From assembly GCA_016929465.1 (NCBI GenBank), contig JAFGIT010000343.1, positions 1 through 7,826 on the forward strand: a DNA stretch of 7,826 nucleotides. The letters run 5' to 3'. The DNA comes from JAFGIT01 sp016929465 [NCBI: Candidatus Coatesbacteria bacterium]. GTDB lineage: Bacteria > B130-G9. This document shows positions 5,030-7,826 of the stretch, one piece after another. Position numbers and translations under genes: made by a program. The notes beneath the pieces are model-generated. The model had not been told where the DNA came from, did no database searches, and saw only the letters and a program-made list of their open reading frames with translations. Position 1 is the first letter of the stretch. Each line of letters begins with the position of its first letter.

Positions 5030-5344
5030 ATGATGGTACGGCAATTGATTTTCGCAATTGTTTTCGTCGCGATTCTCTTGGCTTTGACGCTGGTATCCGC
5101 CTATGCCGACGATGGCCGGCGGATTGACGGTCCACTGGGCGGAGACAGCCGATGCGAGGAAGCGGGAATGAGCACGGTTCATCACCACTGGATGCACATC
5201 TGGACGACGAGTAATGGCGGGAGAGGTGACGGAAGAGCCGTCCATTCTGGCTATTACTGGAACCCGGTCCGCGACGGGAACGGCCACGCCTTTGTCCAGT
5301 CCAATGCATCCAAGAGAGAACATATATCTGAAAGAAAGCGATAG
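5030..5344 (+). CDS. Small predicted secreted protein, unknown function
   Basis: A 104-residue ORF that I do not recognise. It begins with a classical signal peptide: a short basic start (MMVRQ), a hydrophobic core at about 6-22 and a likely cleavage after AYA (24-26), giving a mature protein of about 78 residues beginning DDGRR. The mature part is Gly/Arg/His-rich, with HHHW (51-54), HIWTT and GYYWNPVRDGNGH (74-86), one cysteine (C42) and a basic tail. A purine-rich GAAGGG (5024-5029) lies directly before ATG 5030 and suits the adjacent ATG 5033 slightly better. The stop is 4 bp from the beta-helix start, so co-transcription is likely. It could be a genuine exported partner of the beta-helix protein, or the 5' end of a decayed secreted gene; the low-complexity C-terminus leaves this open. 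Confidence 0.5.
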   Translation: MMVRQLIFAIVFVAILLALTLVSAYADDGRRIDGPLGGDSRCEEAGMSTVHHHWMHIWTTSNGGRGDGRAVHSGYYWNPVRDGNGHAFVQSNASKREHISERKR

Positions 5345-5348
5345 TGAA

Positions 5349-7619
5349 ATGAACAACAGAAGAATGATCTTACCGATTATTGTCTGCGCGCTAGCGTCGA
5401 TTATATTTCATGGCGTGTCCTCGGCACAGCAAGAGTATTGGGTGGATGCGGACGACGGCCATGATGGCTTGATGCACACTGGTTCGGACACTGATCCCTG
5501 GCTCACGATCACCCATGCGTTGGGGCGCACGGGTGGATCGTCCGGGAATCCTCTGATCATCCACGTGAGGGCCGCCTCCAATGCCTATGACACGACTCTG
5601 GGCGAGAGTTTCCCGCTCCAGCCTGGCAGTTACACAACGCTTCTCGGAGAAGGGGCCTCAGGCACGATTATCGACGCTGATACATCGGAAGCGTCGGCGA
5701 TAAGGATCGCCTCGCAGCTCAATGTCTCCATTGAGGGGCTCACAGTCAGAAACGGTGAGCCAATCGGGATGGGCGTCGGGGCGGGACTGATGTGCTCGTC
5801 TAGCAGCTACATCACGATAAAGGACTGCGTCGTGACACTCAATGACGGTAATAAGGGCGGCGGCATCTACTTCGGGGATTGCGATTATGCGACTGTCGAG
5901 TCCTGCGACATCACTGACAACAACACGGGTGGATTTGGCGCCGGAATCTCATGCTCCGGCAGTTCGCCTGTCATTAGATCATGCACGATTGCGGGCAATG
6001 CCGTCTCGGCGGGATTCTCAGGCCTCGGAGGAGGGATCTGGCTTGAGTCGGATTCATATCCGATTATCGATGAGTGCGTGATTAATGGCAACAAGGCGAG
6101 GGAAGGCGCCGGGATCGGGTCTTCTGAATGCGCCTCTGGCGGATCATCGATTGAGATCATCGATTCGGACATCATCGGGAATATCGCATACAAGAGCGGC
6201 GGGGCCGGCGCAAGACTAGAGGACTCCAATGTCCGCTTCATCGGAGGGTCAATCAAGGACAACGTCGATGCTAATTACGGCGCCGGAGCATACTTGGAGG
6301 CGATCAATCACGACTGCTCTGTCACGTTTGAGGGAGTCGTCATTAGCGGGAATAAGACACATGAATACGACTCCTATTATGGAGGAGGCATCTATGCCAG
6401 CGGGGGACGTCTGAGTGTCTCACTCGCCGATTGTGAGATTGAGAATAACACCGCATTGCACAGCGGGGGGGGGATATGCGCCGAATATGCGAAGCTGAAT
6501 ATCGAATCGAGCGTGTTTTCCATAAATAAATCGAATGAGAGTGGAGCTGGCATTTATTATAATTCCAATTACACATATCGTATCGAGCCGGATGACGCCA
6601 AATTCTCGCATTGCGTATTCTCGGGAAATGAGTGTTCGGGCAATTACGCCTATCCCGGAGGCGCTGCATTATACCTTTATCATTACATCTCGCCCAGCAT
6701 CTTCAACTGCCTAATTGTTGGGAACAAACTTGGAAATTCGGCTGAAGGTGGAGGCGTCTATCTGTGGGATCAGTCCTCGCCCGAACTTGTCAACTGCACC
6801 ATCGCCGACAATGAGAGTGATGGCTTATATGCGGATAGTAGTAGCTGTAAGCCAACCCTGACAAACTGCATCCTATGCAACAACGACGACGACATCGAAA
6901 ACATCGCCTGCTCATATATCAGCCATTGTGACATCGGGGACGGCGACTGCGAAGGCAGCGACGGCAACATCCAGGCTGATCCGCTCTTCGTCCCACGCGA
7001 TCCCGACGATATAGATGTCTATACCGGTTATTATTTGGCTCAAGTGGATACTCAGGCCGAAGACAGCTTGTGTCTTAACGCCGGAGATGATCAATCCACC
7101 GCGTACGACCTCGACGGCTACACTACTTGCACTGACGGTCGCTATGACGAGGGCATCGTCGATATGGGATACCACTACCCCGAAGGCTACGGCGGCGATG
7201 ATGACACCTACATCGAGCTCATTTCGTTCGATGCGAAGGCGAGAGATGGAATTATTCAAATCACCTGGGAAACGGGCACCGAGATCGACTGCGCTGGTTT
7301 CGACCTCTTGAAGGCCGAAGCCGACCGCACGACACCGAAGAAGATCAACGACCGCCTTATCCCAGCAAAGGGAAGCCCGGCCGGGGGAGCCAGCTACAGA
7401 TTCGTCGATGCTGACGTCCGGCCGGGAATTACCTACTCCTACTATCTAATCGACATCGAAACGGCCGGCAGGGAGACCCGGCACGGTCCGGTCGAGGCCG
7501 TCGTCATCGACAAGAACATGCTCATTGACGATGGCGGTTCACGAAGGCCGGCTGTCATTGATGATCTTTTTAGATCTCATATTTCATCAATCTTGAGCCA
7601 TATATACCTATATTTATAG
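5349..7619 (+). CDS. Secreted parallel beta-helix protein with FnIII-like C-terminal domain
   Basis: A 756-residue exported protein. Signal peptide: MNNRRMILP, a hydrophobic core to about residue 20, likely cleavage after SSA (24-26). The mature start (EYWVDADDGHDG...DPWLTITHAL) is the usual entry to right-handed beta-helix proteins of the DUF1565/PbH1 type. Residues ~105-530 hold many helix coils with recurring GGGI/GAGI and C-x-I-x-x-N motifs (DCVVTLN, SCTIAGN, ECVINGN, NCTIADN), forming Cys and Asn ladders. Residues ~574-610 (LCLNAGD, DLDG, GIVDMGYHY) resemble the 'choice-of-anchor Q' motif. Residues ~621-720 form an FnIII-like domain (ITWETGTEIDCAGF, FVDADVRPGITYSYYL, HGPVEAV). ATG 5349 is chosen because the frame's upstream extension to 5214 would bury the signal peptide. 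The tail after 720 is AT-rich and unlike the rest. Likely location is the cell surface or outside; substrate or adhesion role unknown. It precedes peptide 3 by 32 bp. Confidence 0.88.
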   Translation: MNNRRMILPIIVCALASIIFHGVSSAQQEYWVDADDGHDGLMHTGSDTDPWLTITHALGRTGGSSGNPLIIHVRAASNAYDTTLGESFPLQPGSYTTLLGEGASGTIIDADTSEASAIRIASQLNVSIEGLTVRNGEPIGMGVGAGLMCSSSSYITIKDCVVTLNDGNKGGGIYFGDCDYATVESCDITDNNTGGFGAGISCSGSSPVIRSCTIAGNAVSAGFSGLGGGIWLESDSYPIIDECVINGNKAREGAGIGSSECASGGSSIEIIDSDIIGNIAYKSGGAGARLEDSNVRFIGGSIKDNVDANYGAGAYLEAINHDCSVTFEGVVISGNKTHEYDSYYGGGIYASGGRLSVSLADCEIENNTALHSGGGICAEYAKLNIESSVFSINKSNESGAGIYYNSNYTYRIEPDDAKFSHCVFSGNECSGNYAYPGGAALYLYHYISPSIFNCLIVGNKLGNSAEGGGVYLWDQSSPELVNCTIADNESDGLYADSSSCKPTLTNCILCNNDDDIENIACSYISHCDIGDGDCEGSDGNIQADPLFVPRDPDDIDVYTGYYLAQVDTQAEDSLCLNAGDDQSTAYDLDGYTTCTDGRYDEGIVDMGYHYPEGYGGDDDTYIELISFDAKARDGIIQITWETGTEIDCAGFDLLKAEADRTTPKKINDRLIPAKGSPAGGASYRFVDADVRPGITYSYYLIDIETAGRETRHGPVEAVVIDKNMLIDDGGSRRPAVIDDLFRSHISSILSHIYLYL
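6465..6473 (+). repeat. Run of nine G inside the beta-helix gene
   Basis: An uninterrupted G9 tract encodes the GGG of HSGGGIC (residues 371-377 of the beta-helix protein). Alternative glycine codons used elsewhere for the same motif break up such runs. A tract of this length can slip during replication and switch the gene on or off, as known for poly-G tracts in chlamydial pmp genes. In this window the frame is intact. Confidence 0.6.
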
Positions 7620-7771
7620 AGAAACCATATCCAGGAAAGAGGAGAGAAAAGATGAGAAAGACCGAGACCTATGAGAAGCCACAGGTACAAACGATCTGCA
7701 GCGGAGGGATTATCTCGATCATCGGCCCAAGCGTATCGTGCACCGGCTTTGGAGGGTCGGCGAGCTGCTAG
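7260..7771 (+). repeat. Intact copy of the 'beta-helix C-terminus + peptide' module
   Basis: This is the full-length counterpart of 4595-4922. It covers the FnIII-like domain end of the beta-helix gene, its AT-rich 3' tail, the 32-bp spacer with the peptide ribosome binding site, and peptide copy 3. The two modules lie about 2.7 kb apart in direct orientation with the signal-peptide gene and the beta-helix body between them. Confidence 0.85.
7652..7771 (+). CDS. RiPP-like 39-residue precursor peptide, copy 3
   Basis: A 39-residue ORF with GGAG at 7641-7644 seven bases before ATG, 32 bp after the beta-helix stop, ending in TAG. The leader has MRKTETYEKPQVQTI (1-15) and SGG (17-19); residues 24-39 are the invariant IGPSVSCTGFGGSASC. 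It differs from copy 2 at residues 6 (Thr for Met), 16 (Cys for Gly) and 22 (Ser for Ala), so it has a third cysteine, in the leader. The close spacing makes co-transcription with the beta-helix gene likely. All three copies keep the same length and the same C-terminal Cys as last residue. Any maturation genes may begin beyond the right edge of the window. Confidence 0.82.
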   Translation: MRKTETYEKPQVQTICSGGIISIIGPSVSCTGFGGSASC

Positions 7772-7799
7772 TTCAGGTTTCAAAATAGAAATGTGAACT
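7770..7799 (+). other. Hairpin overlapping the peptide 3 stop codon
   Basis: AGTTCA (7770-7775) pairs with TGAACT (7794-7799) and TTTC (7778-7781) with GAAA (7788-7791), around an AAAATA loop and a small internal loop. It starts within the TAG stop codon. No T-run follows, so it is not a standard terminator; it might stabilise the 3' end of a short mRNA. Only one copy shows it. Confidence 0.3.
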
Positions 7800-7826
7800 C
7801 TCGCTGACCATGCCTTGGGGCGCTAT

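Noticed and set aside
5214-5348. Earlier start for the beta-helix gene
   Set aside because: It would place 45 extra residues in front of a clear signal peptide and overlap the upstream gene. ATG 5349 fits export better.
4592-5356. Reverse-strand open frame of 254 codons over peptide 2 and the signal-peptide gene
   Set aside because: It is antisense to the conserved peptide and the beta-helix remnant, and shows no domain or plausible start context.

Overview
The window (roughly half G+C; every supported gene on the + strand) looks like chromosomal DNA of an uncultured, probably anaerobic or microaerophilic bacterium. Rubredoxin and a membrane ferredoxin-type protein suggest low-oxygen metabolism. 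The secreted parallel beta-helix protein, with a 'choice-of-anchor Q'-like motif and an FnIII-like C-terminal domain, is a type common in FCB-group and candidate-phylum metagenome bins. The phylum cannot be fixed from the sequence.

Region A (49-3441) is a compact set of five genes with ATGA, 8-bp and 17-bp overlaps and one 17-bp gap, so almost certainly one operon: rubredoxin; a TIGR02757/DUF2400 HhH-GPD-like protein; an SO_0444-type permease with a C-terminal heavy-metal-associated (HMA) domain; a NapH-like membrane protein with four cysteine clusters for Fe-S; and a thioredoxin-coupled arsenate reductase (ArsC). It reads as a metal(loid) handling and resistance operon: ArsC reduces arsenate, the permease exports a metal or metalloid, and the redox proteins may supply electrons.

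Region B (3442-7826) is a different, gene-sparse accessory block. Its outstanding feature is a family of three 39-residue peptides at 3996-4115, 4803-4922 and 7652-7771. All three have the same length, a variable N-terminal part with a YExPxV motif, and an identical 16-residue C-terminus, IGPSVSCTGFGGSASC. The DNA encoding this C-terminus differs at most codons between copies 1 and 2/3, yet every change is synonymous. That is the signature of purifying selection on a short peptide core. The arrangement resembles a RiPP (ribosomally synthesised, modified peptide) precursor family, but no maturation enzyme lies in the window.

Copy 3 sits 32 bp behind a 756-residue secreted beta-helix protein. 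Copy 2 sits behind a 180-bp remnant of the same protein's C-terminal domain, so the pair 'beta-helix C-terminus + peptide' was duplicated as a unit and one copy later lost most of the large gene. A short signal-peptide protein (5030-5344) lies 4 bp upstream of the beta-helix gene. Two promoter-like sequences, ahead of copy 1 (3581-3609) and copy 2 (4507-4536, overlapped by a 7-bp inverted repeat), suggest separate transcription of the peptides. The stretches 3442-3995 and 4116-4570 hold no convincing gene.
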